From NCBI RefSeq assembly GCF_023516575.1, contig NZ_JAMGBE010000003.1, positions 248,001-312,000 of the forward strand: a DNA stretch of 64,000 nucleotides, read 5' to 3'. Origin of the DNA: Sphingomonas hankyongi. GTDB taxonomy: Bacteria > Pseudomonadota > Alphaproteobacteria > Sphingomonadales > Sphingomonadaceae. The notes beneath the pieces are model-generated. The model made no database searches. It saw only the letters and a program-made list of their open reading frames with translations, and was not told the DNA's origin. The translations under genes were made by a program, and so were the position numbers. Numbering within the stretch: the first letter of the stretch is position 1; each line of letters starts with the position of its first letter. Below are positions 51,732 to 62,400 of the stretch, piece after piece.

Positions 51732-54700
51732 GTGGCGAAAGCCGCGCGGATTGATCGAGGCGCGCTCAGGCGCGCCTATCGCCCAGACGAAGAAACCGTC
51801 GTTCGCGAGCGGCTCGATCAGGCGAGGCTCGATCCATCGCTTGCCGGCGAGGCGACAGCAACGGCGCGCGCCCTGGTCAAAGGCATGCGCGCCCACAAGC
51901 CTTCGGGTGTCGACGCATTCCTGCAGGCCTATGACCTTGGCTCGGAAGAGGGCATCGCAATGATGTGCCTCGCCGAGGCGCTTCTTCGCATTCCGGACGC
52001 TCACACTGCTGACGAGCTTATCGCAGACAAGCTCTCGGGGCCCGACTGGTCGGACAAGCTGGGCCGCTCCGAGTCCGCTTTTGTCAATGCGGCGACCTTC
52101 TCGCTGCTGCTCACAGGCAAGGTGATCGAGGGAGCACAGGACCGGAGCGATAACTGGCGCGCGGCCCTGGGTCGCGCAGTCGGGCGGCTTGGTGAGCCGG
52201 TCGTGAGGACGGCTGTCCGAGAGGCAATGAAGATCCTCGGGCGGAATTTCGTATTCGGCCGCGACATCGACGAAGCGCTCAAGCGCGCCGAACCTGAGCG
52301 TAAGCAGGGCCTGAGCCACAGCTTCGACATGCTGGGCGAAGCCGCAAAGACCTTCGCGGACGCCGAGCGCTATGCGGAAGCGTATCGGTCGGCGTTGAAG
52401 CGCATCTCCAAGGAAGCGAAGGCTGGGTTCAGGAGCTCGCCGGGCATTTCGGTCAAGCTGACCGCGCTTCATCCCCGCTTTGAGTGGAGCCATCAGGAAG
52501 CGGCCGTCGCGGCGGTTGTGCCGATCGTCCGGGAGCTGGCGATGTTGGCGTCCAAGGCAGATGTGCATTTCACGATCGATGCCGAAGAAGCCGATCGGCT
52601 CGAGCTTCAGATGGATGTGTTCGAGGCGCTCCTCGCCGACGGCGAGCTATTCTCCAATGGCTGGGGCGGCTTTGGGATGGCGCTCCAGGCCTACCAGAAG
52701 CGCGCGGCGCCGCTTTGCGATTGGGTGATCGAAGCAGCGAGGGCGCATCGCCGCAAGCTGATGGTCCGCCTAGTAAAGGGCGCCTATTGGGACACTGAGA
52801 TCAAACTGGCTCAGGTCGGCGGTCTGGCCGATTATCCGGTGTTCACGCGCAAGGTGGCCACCGATGTCTCCTATATCGCCTGCGCCAAGAAGCTGCTGGC
52901 CGCGACCGACGTGATTTATCCGGCCTTCGCCACCCATAATGCCAATACGATCGGGCAGGTGAAGGCACTCGCGCATGGCAAGGCGTTCGAGTTTCAGCGC
53001 CTCCACGGCATGGGCGAAGAGCTTTACGAGGAGCTGAGCAAGCTCGAGCGAGGCATTGGCGACAAGCCGACGCCCGTACGCATTTACGCACCGGTGGGAA
53101 GCCACAAGGAGCTGCTCGCCTATCTCGTGCGACGCCTGCTTGAGAATGGCGCCAACTCCAGCTTCGTGAACCGGATTGCCGACGAGCAAGTCTCGGTTGA
53201 GGAACTGACCAAGGACGCGGTGGCCGAGCTTGGTGCGCTTCACCCCAAGCGTAATCCGAAGATCGTCCTGCCGACCGAGCTATTCGGCGCTCAACGCCGC
53301 AACAGCGCTGGCGTCGACCTTAGTGACCCCTTGGTCCGCGAGCCGCTGTTGGAGCGACTTGAGGCGCTAAATACGCGCACATGGACCGCGAAGCCCGGGA
53401 TCGGGAAGGGCGAGGGTAGGGCAATCGTATCGCCCCATGACCATAGGATTACCGTCGGAACGACCTTCGAGGCGACTGCCGACGAGGTCGATCGGATGGT
53501 TCGTGCCGGGCATGCTGCTCAGGTCGAATGGGATTCGCTCGGCGGCGAAAGGCGCGCGCAGCTGTTGGAAAGGGCCGCCGACCTCTACGAAGAGCATGCG
53601 GAAGAGTTCTTCTCCCTTTGCACTCGCGAAGCCGGCAAGACTTTGATCGACGGCGTGCTCGAAGTGCGCGAAGCCGTCGATTTCCTGCGCTTCTACGCGT
53701 CCGAAGCGCGACGCCAGTTCACAAAACCTCTTCCCCTGCCTGGGCCCACCGGGGAGCAGAACGAGCTGCGGTTGCACGGCCGCGGCGTGATCGGCGCCAT
53801 TTCACCCTGGAATTTCCCGCTCGCCATCTTCACCGGCCTGGTTTCGGCGCCGCTCGCTGCGGGCAATGCGGTGATCGCAAAGCCTGCCGGGCAAACACCG
53901 CTGATCGGCGCGCTCGCGATCGAGCTGATGCACAAGGCGGGGATTCCCAGGGACATCGTCCAGCTCGCACCCGGCTCCGGGCGGGTCGTGGGCGGAACGC
54001 TGACCGCGCACCCGCTTTTGGCCGGGGTCGTGTTCACGGGATCGACGGAGACTGCGCGGACGATCAACCGCACGTTGGCCGAACGCGACGGGCCGATCAT
54101 TCCGTTCGTGGCAGAAACAGGCGGCCAGAATGCGATGATCGTCGATAGCTCGGCACTGCCTGAGCAGGTGACTCGCGACGTCATCTCCTCGGCTTTCCAG
54201 AGCGCCGGCCAACGCTGCTCGGCCTTGCGCGTGTTGTTCGTTCAGGAAGAGGTCGCCGACGGGATGATCGAGATGATCTCCGGCGCCATGGAAGCATTGA
54301 CGGTAGGCGACCCGAGCGACCTTGCGACCGACGTGGGCCCGGTTATCGACGAGGCTGCGAAGAAGGTTCTCGATGACCACCTCAAGTGGCTCGACAAGAA
54401 CGCGAAGAAAATTTGCCGGTTGAAGGCACCGAAGGAGGCGGCGAACGGCTGTTTCGTCGCCCCGGCCTTCTATGAAATCAAGTCGCTGAGCCAGCTTAAC
54501 CAGGAGAATTTCGGCGCGATCCTCCACGTCGTCCGATTTGCCGGCGACGAGCTCGACAAGGTCGTCGAGCAGATCAACGCGACCGGTTTCGGCCTGACGC
54601 TCGGCCTGCAGAGCCGCATCGACACGGTTCGTGACTATGTCGAGGAACATGCGCGCGTCGGCAATTTCTACGTCAACCGAAACCAGATCGGTGCAGTGGT

Positions 54701-54857
54701 CGAAAGCCAGCCCTTCGGCGGCGAAGGCCTGTCCGGCACGGGCCCGAAGGCGGGCGGCCCCCATTATGTCGCCCGGTTCGCAACCGAGCGCGTGACCTGC
54801 ATCGATACCACTGCCGCCGGGGGCAATGCCAGCCTGATGGCTGCCCTCGAAGGCTAG
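51732..54857 (+). CDS. putA: Bifunctional proline dehydrogenase / glutamate-semialdehyde dehydrogenase PutA
   Basis: PutA oxidises proline to P5C with FAD and passes it to an aldehyde dehydrogenase domain that makes glutamate with NAD. The 1041-aa protein has the PRODH barrel (VKLTALHPRFEWSHQEAAV, MVRLVKGAYWDTEIKLAQ) and an ALDH domain with NFPLAIFTGLVSAPLAAGNAVIAKP, Glu in VAETGGQNAM and Cys in SAGQRCSALRV. No N-terminal ribbon-helix-helix is visible, so it does not regulate its own gene. GTG 51732 was chosen; the frame extends upstream into secA. It follows secA by five bases. Confidence 0.95.
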   Translation: MAKAARIDRGALRRAYRPDEETVVRERLDQARLDPSLAGEATATARALVKGMRAHKPSGVDAFLQAYDLGSEEGIAMMCLAEALLRIPDAHTADELIADKLSGPDWSDKLGRSESAFVNAATFSLLLTGKVIEGAQDRSDNWRAALGRAVGRLGEPVVRTAVREAMKILGRNFVFGRDIDEALKRAEPERKQGLSHSFDMLGEAAKTFADAERYAEAYRSALKRISKEAKAGFRSSPGISVKLTALHPRFEWSHQEAAVAAVVPIVRELAMLASKADVHFTIDAEEADRLELQMDVFEALLADGELFSNGWGGFGMALQAYQKRAAPLCDWVIEAARAHRRKLMVRLVKGAYWDTEIKLAQVGGLADYPVFTRKVATDVSYIACAKKLLAATDVIYPAFATHNANTIGQVKALAHGKAFEFQRLHGMGEELYEELSKLERGIGDKPTPVRIYAPVGSHKELLAYLVRRLLENGANSSFVNRIADEQVSVEELTKDAVAELGALHPKRNPKIVLPTELFGAQRRNSAGVDLSDPLVREPLLERLEALNTRTWTAKPGIGKGEGRAIVSPHDHRITVGTTFEATADEVDRMVRAGHAAQVEWDSLGGERRAQLLERAADLYEEHAEEFFSLCTREAGKTLIDGVLEVREAVDFLRFYASEARRQFTKPLPLPGPTGEQNELRLHGRGVIGAISPWNFPLAIFTGLVSAPLAAGNAVIAKPAGQTPLIGALAIELMHKAGIPRDIVQLAPGSGRVVGGTLTAHPLLAGVVFTGSTETARTINRTLAERDGPIIPFVAETGGQNAMIVDSSALPEQVTRDVISSAFQSAGQRCSALRVLFVQEEVADGMIEMISGAMEALTVGDPSDLATDVGPVIDEAAKKVLDDHLKWLDKNAKKICRLKAPKEAANGCFVAPAFYEIKSLSQLNQENFGAILHVVRFAGDELDKVVEQINATGFGLTLGLQSRIDTVRDYVEEHARVGNFYVNRNQIGAVVESQPFGGEGLSGTGPKAGGPHYVARFATERVTCIDTTAAGGNASLMAALEG

Positions 54858-55040
54858 CGCCAGCGAGCTTCGTCGCGCGAAACGGCGGTTTTGCAGCACT
54901 TTTGAGGTCTTTGCAGCGACGATCCCGAACATGGTCGCAGGCTGCACGCCTTATATTACAGCTTCAGCCAATCCCTGATGGCGACGTTCAGAAAGGCCAA
55001 ATCGGCCTTCGGACGCCGGACCAAAAGAAGGGATTATCAC

Positions 55041-55355
55041 ATGCGTATCTTGCTCACTTCGCTCGTGCTGGCTTCCAGCCTTGCTGCTTCGCCTGCACTG
55101 GCCCAGCCCGGTGCCGAGGAATTCTCCGTTTCGATCGCCTACGGCGATCTCGACGTCGCCAGCGATGCCGGCGCGAACGTCCTCCTCCATCGAGTGAAGG
55201 CTCGTGCCGACCAGTTCTGCGTCGGCGCAGGTGACTCCCCGCTCCAGCAGACGCTGCAGGTGCAGACGTGCCGGGCGAAATTCATCCAGGCTGCCGAGCA
55301 GAAGATGCAGCTTGCCGATTCCGGGTCGAGCGCCGTTCGCATGGGCGGCCGCTGA
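55041..55355 (+). CDS. UrcA-family secreted protein
   Basis: This 104-aa protein has a signal peptide (MRILLTSLVLASSLAASPALAQ) and the UrcA pattern: SVSIAYGDLDVASDAGANVLLHRVKARADQFC, then CRAKFIQAAEQKM. Two cysteines in the mature part (QFCVG, QTCRAK) could form a disulfide. UrcA proteins are abundant in sphingomonads and caulobacters; their function is unknown. ATG 55041 is used because the signal peptide begins there. A terminator follows. Confidence 0.85.
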   Translation: MRILLTSLVLASSLAASPALAQPGAEEFSVSIAYGDLDVASDAGANVLLHRVKARADQFCVGAGDSPLQQTLQVQTCRAKFIQAAEQKMQLADSGSSAVRMGGR

Positions 55356-55361
55356 TGCCCC

Positions 55362-55403
55362 GATGGGAGAGCGGCAATCCTCCCCAGCCGTCGCTCTCCC
55401 ATC
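55362..55403 (+). terminator. Hairpin after the UrcA gene
   Basis: GATGGGAGAGCG (55362-55373) pairs perfectly with CGCTCTCCCATC (55392-55403) over an 18-base loop. The 12-bp stem is strong, but the trailing AATCTTGCTG has few Ts. Confidence 0.7.
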
Positions 55404-55498
55404 AATCTTGCTGCAAAAGCCGCGGTTTGTGCGACGAAAACCGCGCTATCCTTGTGAAAACAGGTTAGAAGCCGGCGCTGAACAAGCGGGTCCACTGC

Positions 55499-56590
55499 AT
55501 GAAATTTCTTTCGTTCACGCGTCCGGAGATTGCCCGGCAGGCCGCCAAGCTCACGTTAGGCATTTGGGCGTTCACCTTCGTCCTCTTTCTGATGCCAGGC
55601 CTGGTCGCGACAGGTCACGTCCCGAACTTCGTCATAGGCTTCATCCTCGCCGACATCGCGGTGGGCATCGTGCTCTCCGTGTTGCTGTACATGGCGGCCG
55701 AGCGCGTCGCCGAAGCGAGCCTTTCAACCAAGGTCGTCGTTGTATCGGCCTGCGTTTGCGCCGCGGCGTTCGTCTTCTCCTTGTTCGACTCCCTGCTTGG
55801 CGGCGAGATCATTCGCATCTTCATGTCCGCTCATCGCATCCCGAAGGATGTGGTGAACATGACCGTGTCGAACTTCATCAGCTTCTCGTGGCTCTACGGC
55901 CTGCTCGGCTCGGTCTATGTGATCCTCCAGGCCAACGCCGTGATGCGTGAGCGCGATGTGCAGCTGATGGAGGCGCGGGCTCTTGCGCAGACTGCGCAGC
56001 TCACGGCCCTGCGGCTGCAGCTGAACCCCCATTTCCTGTTCAACACGCTCAATGCGATCTCGTCGCTGATTGTGACGGGCCGCAATCGCCACGGGGAGGC
56101 TATGCTGAGCAAGCTGTGCGACTTCCTCCGCACCGCGCTGGCAGCGGACGGAACGGGGTCGACGACCCTCGGCGAAGAATTTGAGGTGCTGCAGACCTAT
56201 CTGGAGATCGAATCGATCCGCTTCGGCGATCGGCTGACCGTGGATTTCGAATGCCCTGCGGAGCTGATGGACCTGCCAGTACCGAACTTCATCCTCCAGC
56301 CGCTCGTCGAGAATGCGATCAAGCATGCGGTCGCTCCGACCAGCAAGCCGGTGATCATCCGGGTCGCCGCGCGTCGCGAGGGCAACGACATGGTCCTTAG
56401 CGTCAGCGACAATGGCGGCAGCCCCGCGAACACCGGCGGGACCGGCGTGGGGCTTGCGAACACGCGCCGCCGCCTGGAAGTCGAGTATGGCGGCAAGGCT
56501 CGACTGGAGACGATGCCGCACGATCAGGGTTTCATCGCGATCATTCGGCTGCCGATCGATGCCGACCGGTCGCTGACCCTGGTAGCCTGA
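55499..56590 (+). CDS. LytS-type sensor histidine kinase
   Basis: This 363-aa kinase has four membrane helices in the first 150 residues (IWAFTFVLFLMPGLV, VIGFILADIAVGIVLSVLLYM, VVVVSACVCAAAFVFSLF, FSWLYGLLGSVYVILQA), then a His_kinase domain with the phosphorylated His in LQLNPHFLFNTLNAISSLI. The ATPase part has PLVENAIKHAV and DNGGSPANTGGTGVGLANTRRRL. It pairs with the LytTR regulator five bases downstream. The stimulus is unknown. ATG 55499 has little upstream purine, so the exact start is tentative. Confidence 0.93.
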   Translation: MKFLSFTRPEIARQAAKLTLGIWAFTFVLFLMPGLVATGHVPNFVIGFILADIAVGIVLSVLLYMAAERVAEASLSTKVVVVSACVCAAAFVFSLFDSLLGGEIIRIFMSAHRIPKDVVNMTVSNFISFSWLYGLLGSVYVILQANAVMRERDVQLMEARALAQTAQLTALRLQLNPHFLFNTLNAISSLIVTGRNRHGEAMLSKLCDFLRTALAADGTGSTTLGEEFEVLQTYLEIESIRFGDRLTVDFECPAELMDLPVPNFILQPLVENAIKHAVAPTSKPVIIRVAARREGNDMVLSVSDNGGSPANTGGTGVGLANTRRRLEVEYGGKARLETMPHDQGFIAIIRLPIDADRSLTLVA

Positions 56591-56595
56591 CGATC

Positions 56596-57363
56596 ATGTT
56601 GCGTACCCTGCTCGTTGACGATGAGCCGCTTGCGATCGAGCGCCTCCAATTCCTCCTCTCCGACATCGCCAGTGCCGAGGTCGTCGGAACGGCGACCAAC
56701 GGCCGCGAGGCCAGCGAGCAGATAGAATCGCTGAAGCCGGATCTCGTGTTCCTCGACGTTCAGATGCCGGAGCAGAATGGCCTTCGCGTCGCTTCGACGC
56801 TGGAAGGAGAAGATCGCCCCGAGATCATCTTCGTCACTGCTTTCGAACATTATGCGGCCGACGCCTTCGAGGTGGAGGCTGCGGACTATCTGTTGAAGCC
56901 CGTCCGTTTCGACCGGTTGTGGCAGGCCGTCGAGCGGGCCAAGCGACGCAAATATCTGCGCGAGCTGGCGGCGCGGGATGGTGAGCCCGATACGACGTCG
57001 GAACCGCTGACGCAGGCCAAGTCGCCGCATGAGGACGGCATTTGGGTCCAGACGCGTTCGGGCGCGATCTTCGTCCCGACCGAGACCATCGACTGGATAG
57101 AGGCGCAGCGGGATTATGTGATGCTGCACACGGCGACGCGGAGCCACATCGTTCGAATGTCGATGCGCTCGCTGGAAGACTCGCTCGATCCGATGCAGCT
57201 GGTGCGTGTGCATCGTTCCGCCTTTGCCCGTCCCAGCAACGTGGTCGAGGTCCAGCGCATGGGCAGGTCGATCAGCGCGCTCGTCATGCGCGACGGCGCG
57301 ATTATTCCGGTCGGGCCCAGCTACGCCCACGGCGTCGCGCAGCGTCTGAAGCTAAGCGAGTAG
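56596..57363 (+). CDS. LytTR-family response regulator
   Basis: This 255-aa regulator has a receiver with DDE pair (LLVDDEPLAI), phospho-Asp in LVFLDVQMPEQNG, Thr in FVTAFEHYA and Lys in LLKPVRFDRL, then a LytTR DNA-binding domain (IDWIEAQRDYVMLHTATRSHIVRMSMRSLEDSL...VRVHRSAFARPSNVVEV). LytTR regulators bind short direct repeats with a beta-strand fold. The gene starts five bases after the kinase stop, so the pair is one transcript. No target operator could be identified in the window. Confidence 0.94.
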   Translation: MLRTLLVDDEPLAIERLQFLLSDIASAEVVGTATNGREASEQIESLKPDLVFLDVQMPEQNGLRVASTLEGEDRPEIIFVTAFEHYAADAFEVEAADYLLKPVRFDRLWQAVERAKRRKYLRELAARDGEPDTTSEPLTQAKSPHEDGIWVQTRSGAIFVPTETIDWIEAQRDYVMLHTATRSHIVRMSMRSLEDSLDPMQLVRVHRSAFARPSNVVEVQRMGRSISALVMRDGAIIPVGPSYAHGVAQRLKLSE

Positions 57364-57523
57364 GCGTCCCGCTTCGGGACATCAGGGTAAAAGGCGGGAG
57401 CAGGGCATTGACGCCCGCGTTATGGGAACCTGCGGGGTGGTCCACAGGACATGAACGCATTCCGCCGGAGCGGCTGGCCCCCCGGGCCGGCCGCTTCGTT
57501 GTTTTCGCCCATCCTTGGAAGAA

Positions 57524-57598
57524 TGGCTCCCCGGGCCTGATTCGAACAGGCGGCCGTCCGATTAACAGTCGGATGCTCTACCGCTGAGCTACCGGGGA
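57524..57598 (-). tRNA. tRNA-Asn (GTT)
   Basis: Read on the minus strand, the acceptor arm TCCCCGG (57598-57592) pairs with CCGGGGA, followed by discriminator G and encoded CCA (57524-57526). The D arm is AGCTCAGCGGTAGAGC, the anticodon arm TCCGA-CTGTTAA-TCGGA with anticodon GTT, and the T loop reads TTCGAAT. No introns or odd arms. Confidence 0.97.
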
Positions 57599-57696
57599 GC
57601 AGCCACGCAGACCGTGCTGCAGGGCAGGCGGGCTAGATAGCGCCCGGTTCCTTAAAGGCAAGTGTCCAAGCGCCCGATCGTCAAATCGCGGCGCAA

Positions 57697-58515
57697 TCAG
57701 GTCGCGAATTGCTCCATCGCGATCCGCTCGTCGAGGGCATGCTCCGGATCGAACAGGAGGGTGAGGGACCGCTCGCGGTCGAGCCCGATCTCGACTTTCG
57801 TGACGTCACGCACCTCGATCTGATCCGCGACCGCCGAAACGGGCCTATTCTCCGGCTCAAGCACCTGGAGGCAGACGGCAGTGTCGTCGGGCAGGATCGC
57901 GCCCGACCAGCGCCGTGGCCGGAACGGGCTGATCGGGGTCAGGGCAAGCATCTTGGCCTGAAGCGGAAGGATAGGCCCGCCGGCCGACAGATTGTATGCG
58001 CTCGAACCCGCGGGCGTTGCCACGAGCACGCCGTCGCAGACCAGCTCAGGGAGCGCGACGCGTCCGTCGACAAGCACTTCGATCTTGGCCGTCTGGCGGG
58101 TCTCGCGCAGTAGCGACACCTCGTTAATCGCTGCGTGAGTGAAAGTTTTGCCGCCGACCGTCGTCGCACGCATCTCGAGTGGCGCGACGCGGATCGCCTT
58201 TGCCGCGGCGATCCGCTCGGAAAGCCGGTCCAGCCGCCATTCGTTCATCAGGAAGCCGACCGTTCCGCGATTCATGCCGAACACCGGCTTTGGCAGTCCG
58301 CGCTCCAGCATGTCGTGAAGCACGTGGAGCATGAACCCGTCGCCTCCGACGGCGACGAAAATCTCCGCTTCGTCGGGCGATGCGAACTTATAGCGCTCGC
58401 GCAGCAATGCTTCCGCAGATCGCGACAGCTCCCGGTTCGAAGCCAACAAGCCGATGCCGAGCGCGCCGAGATCCTGCACCCTGTCGCCCGTGGGCGGAGA
58501 CGCGTCCGCGTTCAA
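57697..58515 (-). CDS. nadK: NAD kinase
   Basis: This 272-aa enzyme phosphorylates NAD to NADP, using ATP or polyphosphate. It has the catalytic GGDG in FVAVGGDGFMLHVLHD, the NE motif INEVSL and the conserved DGVLVATPAGSSAYNLSAGGPIL. The start is TTG 58515; AAGGA lies at a good distance upstream, which favours it over internal GTGs, though family starts vary. The gene faces away from the EAL gene. No neighbouring regulator is evident. Confidence 0.94.
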   Translation of the reverse strand: MNADASPPTGDRVQDLGALGIGLLASNRELSRSAEALLRERYKFASPDEAEIFVAVGGDGFMLHVLHDMLERGLPKPVFGMNRGTVGFLMNEWRLDRLSERIAAAKAIRVAPLEMRATTVGGKTFTHAAINEVSLLRETRQTAKIEVLVDGRVALPELVCDGVLVATPAGSSAYNLSAGGPILPLQAKMLALTPISPFRPRRWSGAILPDDTAVCLQVLEPENRPVSAVADQIEVRDVTKVEIGLDRERSLTLLFDPEHALDERIAMEQFAT

Positions 58516-58645
58516 GCCTCGTCCTTTTCACTGCCTCGGCCTCCCGCAGCATAGTGGCTTACCAAAGCAGCGTCACTGTCCCGTTTCGGGTCGTGCCCTG
58601 GGGTGCCGCTTCCGACCGAGGCGGCCGCGCGTTAGGCCGGCGCTC

Positions 58646-59479
58646 ATGTTCAAGTGGGAAAGCGTATTCTCGTGGGGGAGGCGGGCGTCGGATACCCCTT
58701 TGCCGGCGCCCGCCCTGCCGACCAACGATCCGCTGCTCGAGAGCATGATCGCGCATGAGCAGATCGACGTTCTCTACCAGCCGGTCATCGAGCCCGCCAC
58801 GGGCAGGATCACTGGCGCTGAGGCCCTGGCGCGATCGGCCATCGCGGATTCAGCGACCAGCCTGTTCTCTCGCGCAGCGGCTTCGCGCCTGGACGAGCGG
58901 CTTTCGCGCCTGGTCCAGCGCAAGGCCTTACGCCGCGCGGCAGCATGGGAAGGGCCCCTCAGCGGCTTGGGCGTTTCGATCAATCTCTTGCCGCGGGAGA
59001 TCATCCGCGACGATTACGACAGCTGGCTGCTCGAAGAGATTGCAATTGCCGGGATCGCCTCGTCGAGGGTGACGATCGAGATTACCGAGAGCGCCCTCGT
59101 CACCGATCATGAAGCTGCGTCGGAGCATCTGGCGCGCCTCCGCGACGCGGGAGTGACCGTCGCCGTCGACGACTTCGGAAGCGGCTATGCCAGCTTCTCC
59201 TACCTCACCAACCTCCCGATCGACGTCCTCAAGATCGATCGCGGACTGGTGTCGGCGATTGTCGAGCGAGAGCCTGACCGCCTCGTCGTCAGGACGTTGA
59301 TCAACCTCGCCCATGAGCTCGGACTCAAGGTGCTCGTCGAGGGCGTTGAGAGCACTCCCCAACTTGTCCTCCTTTCGGAGTGGGGATGCGACCTTTACCA
59401 GGGCTTCCTGGGTGCCGGAGCGTTGACGGAAGACGAGCTTGCCCGGTTCGTCGGCGCGGCCCACGCCGAAGCGGCATAG
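58646..59479 (+). CDS. EAL-domain cyclic-di-GMP phosphodiesterase
   Basis: This 277-aa protein is nearly a bare EAL domain with a short N-terminal tail (MFKWESVFSWGRRASDTP). Catalytic residues are present: the EAL signature EALAR, Asn in INLLP, Glu in TIEITES, DDFGSGYASFSYL, KIDRGLV, EGVE and YQG. It probably hydrolyses c-di-GMP to pGpG. No sensory domain, GGDEF domain or membrane segment is visible, so its input is a partner or cellular concentration. ATG 58646 was chosen because the longer open frame overlaps nadK. mfd converges on it, three bases apart. Confidence 0.92.
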   Translation: MFKWESVFSWGRRASDTPLPAPALPTNDPLLESMIAHEQIDVLYQPVIEPATGRITGAEALARSAIADSATSLFSRAAASRLDERLSRLVQRKALRRAAAWEGPLSGLGVSINLLPREIIRDDYDSWLLEEIAIAGIASSRVTIEITESALVTDHEAASEHLARLRDAGVTVAVDDFGSGYASFSYLTNLPIDVLKIDRGLVSAIVEREPDRLVVRTLINLAHELGLKVLVEGVESTPQLVLLSEWGCDLYQGFLGAGALTEDELARFVGAAHAEAA

Positions 59480-59481
59480 AA

Positions 59482-62400
59482 CTAGGCCGGCTCCAGCTCT
59501 TTCTTCGCGGCGGCTTCGCCCGCAGCGGCGACCCTCGCGAGTCCCCGCGAGAGCTGCAGAGCGCCGTTGAGGCGCGCATCGGCCGTCGGCCAGTCCCGCG
59601 ATACCGCCAGCTTGCTATCGGGCCGCAACCTGGCCGAACCCTTCAGGCGGTCCATGTAGCCGAGCAGGCCCTGCAAATCCGGGAAGCCGGTATCGGCGAA
59701 AGTCACCACCGCGCCCTTCGGACCCATGTCGAGCTTCGCGATCATCGCCTTGCGGCAATTCAGCTTCACTTCGACGATCTTCATAAGGTTGGCGGTTTCT
59801 TCCGGAAGCGCGCCGAACCGGTCGATCAGCTCGGCGGCGAAGGCGTCGATCGCGGGGCGGTCGTCGAGCTCGCCAAGCCGACGGTATAGCCCCATGCGCA
59901 GATCTAGGTCGGGGACATATTCCTCCGGTATCATGATCGGCGCGTCGACGCTGATCTGCGGAGTGAATTGTTCCGTTCGCGCGACCCCGCCGGCCTTCAT
60001 CTCGACGATCGCGTCCTCAAGCATCGACTGGTAGAGCTCGAAGCCGACTTCCTTGATATGTCCCGACTGCTCATCGCCGAGCAAGTTCCCTGCGCCCCTT
60101 ATGTCGAGGTCGTGGCTGGCCAGCTGGAAACCGGCGCCGAGGCTGTCGAGGTCCGCCAGCACTTGAAGACGCTTCTGGGCAGCTTCGGTGATCGAACGAT
60201 CCGCGGGCATCGTCAGATAAGCGTAAGCGCGGGTTTTCGAGCGTCCGACCCGCCCGCGAAGCTGGTAGAGCTGGGCAAGGCCGAAGCGATCGGATCGATA
60301 AACCAGGAGCGTATTGGCGCTCGGGATGTCGAGACCGCTCTCAACGATGGTGGTGGAAAGCAGCACGTCATATTTACGGTCGTAGAAGGCGCTCATTCGC
60401 TCTTCCACCTGGCTCGCGCTCATCTGTCCGTGCGCGGTGACGAACTTCACCTCGGGCACCTGGCTTCGCAGCCACTCTTCCATGTCGGCGAGATCGGCCA
60501 CGCGCGGAACGACGAAGAAGCTCTGACCGCCGCGGAAATGTTCGCGGAGGAGCGCTTCGCGCAGCACGACCGCGTCCCACGGTGTCACGTAGGTCCGCAC
60601 CGCCAGCCGATCGACCGGAGGGGTCTGGATCACGCTGAGGTCGCGCAGCCCCGACATTGCCATCTGGAGCGTGCGGGGAATTGGCGTCGCGGTCAGGGTC
60701 AACACGTGAACGTCCGCCTTAAGCGCTTTCAACCGCTCCTTGTGCGCAACTCCGAAATGTTGTTCCTCGTCGACAATAACGAGTCCCAAGCGCTTGAACT
60801 CTATGCTTTTCGCTAGCAGCGCGTGCGTGCCAATGACGATATCGACAGTGCCGTCCGCCAAGCCTTCCTTGGTCTTCCTGGCCTCCGCCGCGGGCACGAG
60901 CCGGGACAGACGGCCGATGTTGATCGGGAAGCCCTGAAGACGATCGACAAAATTGGAATAATGCTGGCGCGCAAGGAGCGTCGTCGGACAGATGAGGGCG
61001 ACCTGCCTGCCCGACATGGCCATTACAAAGGCCGCACGAAGGCCTACCTCCGTTTTTCCGAAGCCCACATCGCCGCAGACGAGCCGGTCCATCGGCTTGC
61101 CGGCCTCGAGGTCCTGAAGCACGTCCGAGATCGCGCGTTCCTGGTCGTCCGTCTCTTCATAAGGGAAGCGATCGACGAACTGGGGATAGCTGGCGTCGGG
61201 CTCGGCCACGACGCCTGCGCGTGTCGCGCGAAGCGCCGCGGTCTTGATAAGCTCGCCCGCGATCTCGCGGATGCGCTCCTTCATGCGCGCCTTGCGCCGC
61301 TGCCAGGCTTCGCCGCCAAGGCTGTCCAGCGTCGCGCCGCCCTCGCTTTCGCTGCCATAGCGCGAAAGAAGCTCGATATTCTCGACCGGCACGTAGAGCT
61401 TGTCGCCCCGCGCATATTCCAGCGCGACGCAGTCGTGCGGCACCCTGCTGACAGGGATTTGCGTCAGGCCCTCGTAGCGCCCGATGCCATGGTCGGCGTG
61501 GACGACCAGATCGCCCGGCGAGAGGGTCGCGAGTTCCTGAAGGAAAGCGTCTGCTGCCTTGCGCTTCTTGCGCCTGCGGACGAGGCGATCGCCGAGCATG
61601 TCCTGCTCGGTGAGCACTGCGACGTCCGGCGTGGTGAAGCCGTGGTCGAGCGGCAGGACGATCAGCGCCGGCTGCGTTTTCGAGCCAAGCGCTTGCTGCC
61701 AAGTGTCGACTTGCTTCTGGCCTTTGATCCCATGATCTTCGAGCAAGCCGCCGAGCCGTTCGCGAGCGCCCCGAGTGTAGCTTGCAAGGACGATCTTGCG
61801 GCCTTCCCTGCGCAGCTTGCCGATATGCTCGGCAACGGCTTCGTAGACGTTGGCTTGCTGAGTCCGTTCGGGGGCGAAATCGCGCGCCGCTTCGACGCCG
61901 AAGTCGATGATGCGCTCGGACTCGGGTTCCGGGAAAGGCGACGCCAGATGGATCGGTCGCGCTGAAACGAGCTCGGCCCACTCCTTTTCCATGATGTAGA
62001 GCGCGCTCGGTTCGAGCGGGCGATAGCTGCCGGGCTCGCCTTCCATGGCGCGCACGCGATTGTCGTAATAATCGGAGATGGCGTCGCGCCGCGCTTCCAG
62101 CGCCTTGTCCGCGGCGCTCTCGCGAACGATTAGATCGTCTTCACCAAGATGATCGAACAGGGTCTCGAGCCGCTCTTCAAGCAGTGGCAGCCAATGCTCC
62201 ATCCCGCTCATGCGGCGGCCGTCGGAAAGCGCCTGGTAGAGCGGATCCTGGGTCGATGTGGCGCCGAACTTTTCGCGATAGCGCGAACGGAAGCGCTTGA
62301 TGCTCTCCTCGTCGAGAAGCGCTTCGGACGCAGGCATCAAGGTGAATCCCTTCGCCTTGTCGGTCGAGCGCTGGTCTGCGGGGTCGAAGCGGCGAAGGCT

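Noticed and set aside
57366-57380. GTCCCG-CTT-CGGGAC hairpin after the LytTR gene as a terminator
   Set aside because: The stem is only six base pairs and no T-tract follows, so I do not annotate it.
60823-61965. 380-codon plus-strand frame inside mfd
   Set aside because: Antisense to the Mfd translocase domain; no motif, no ribosome-binding site of note.
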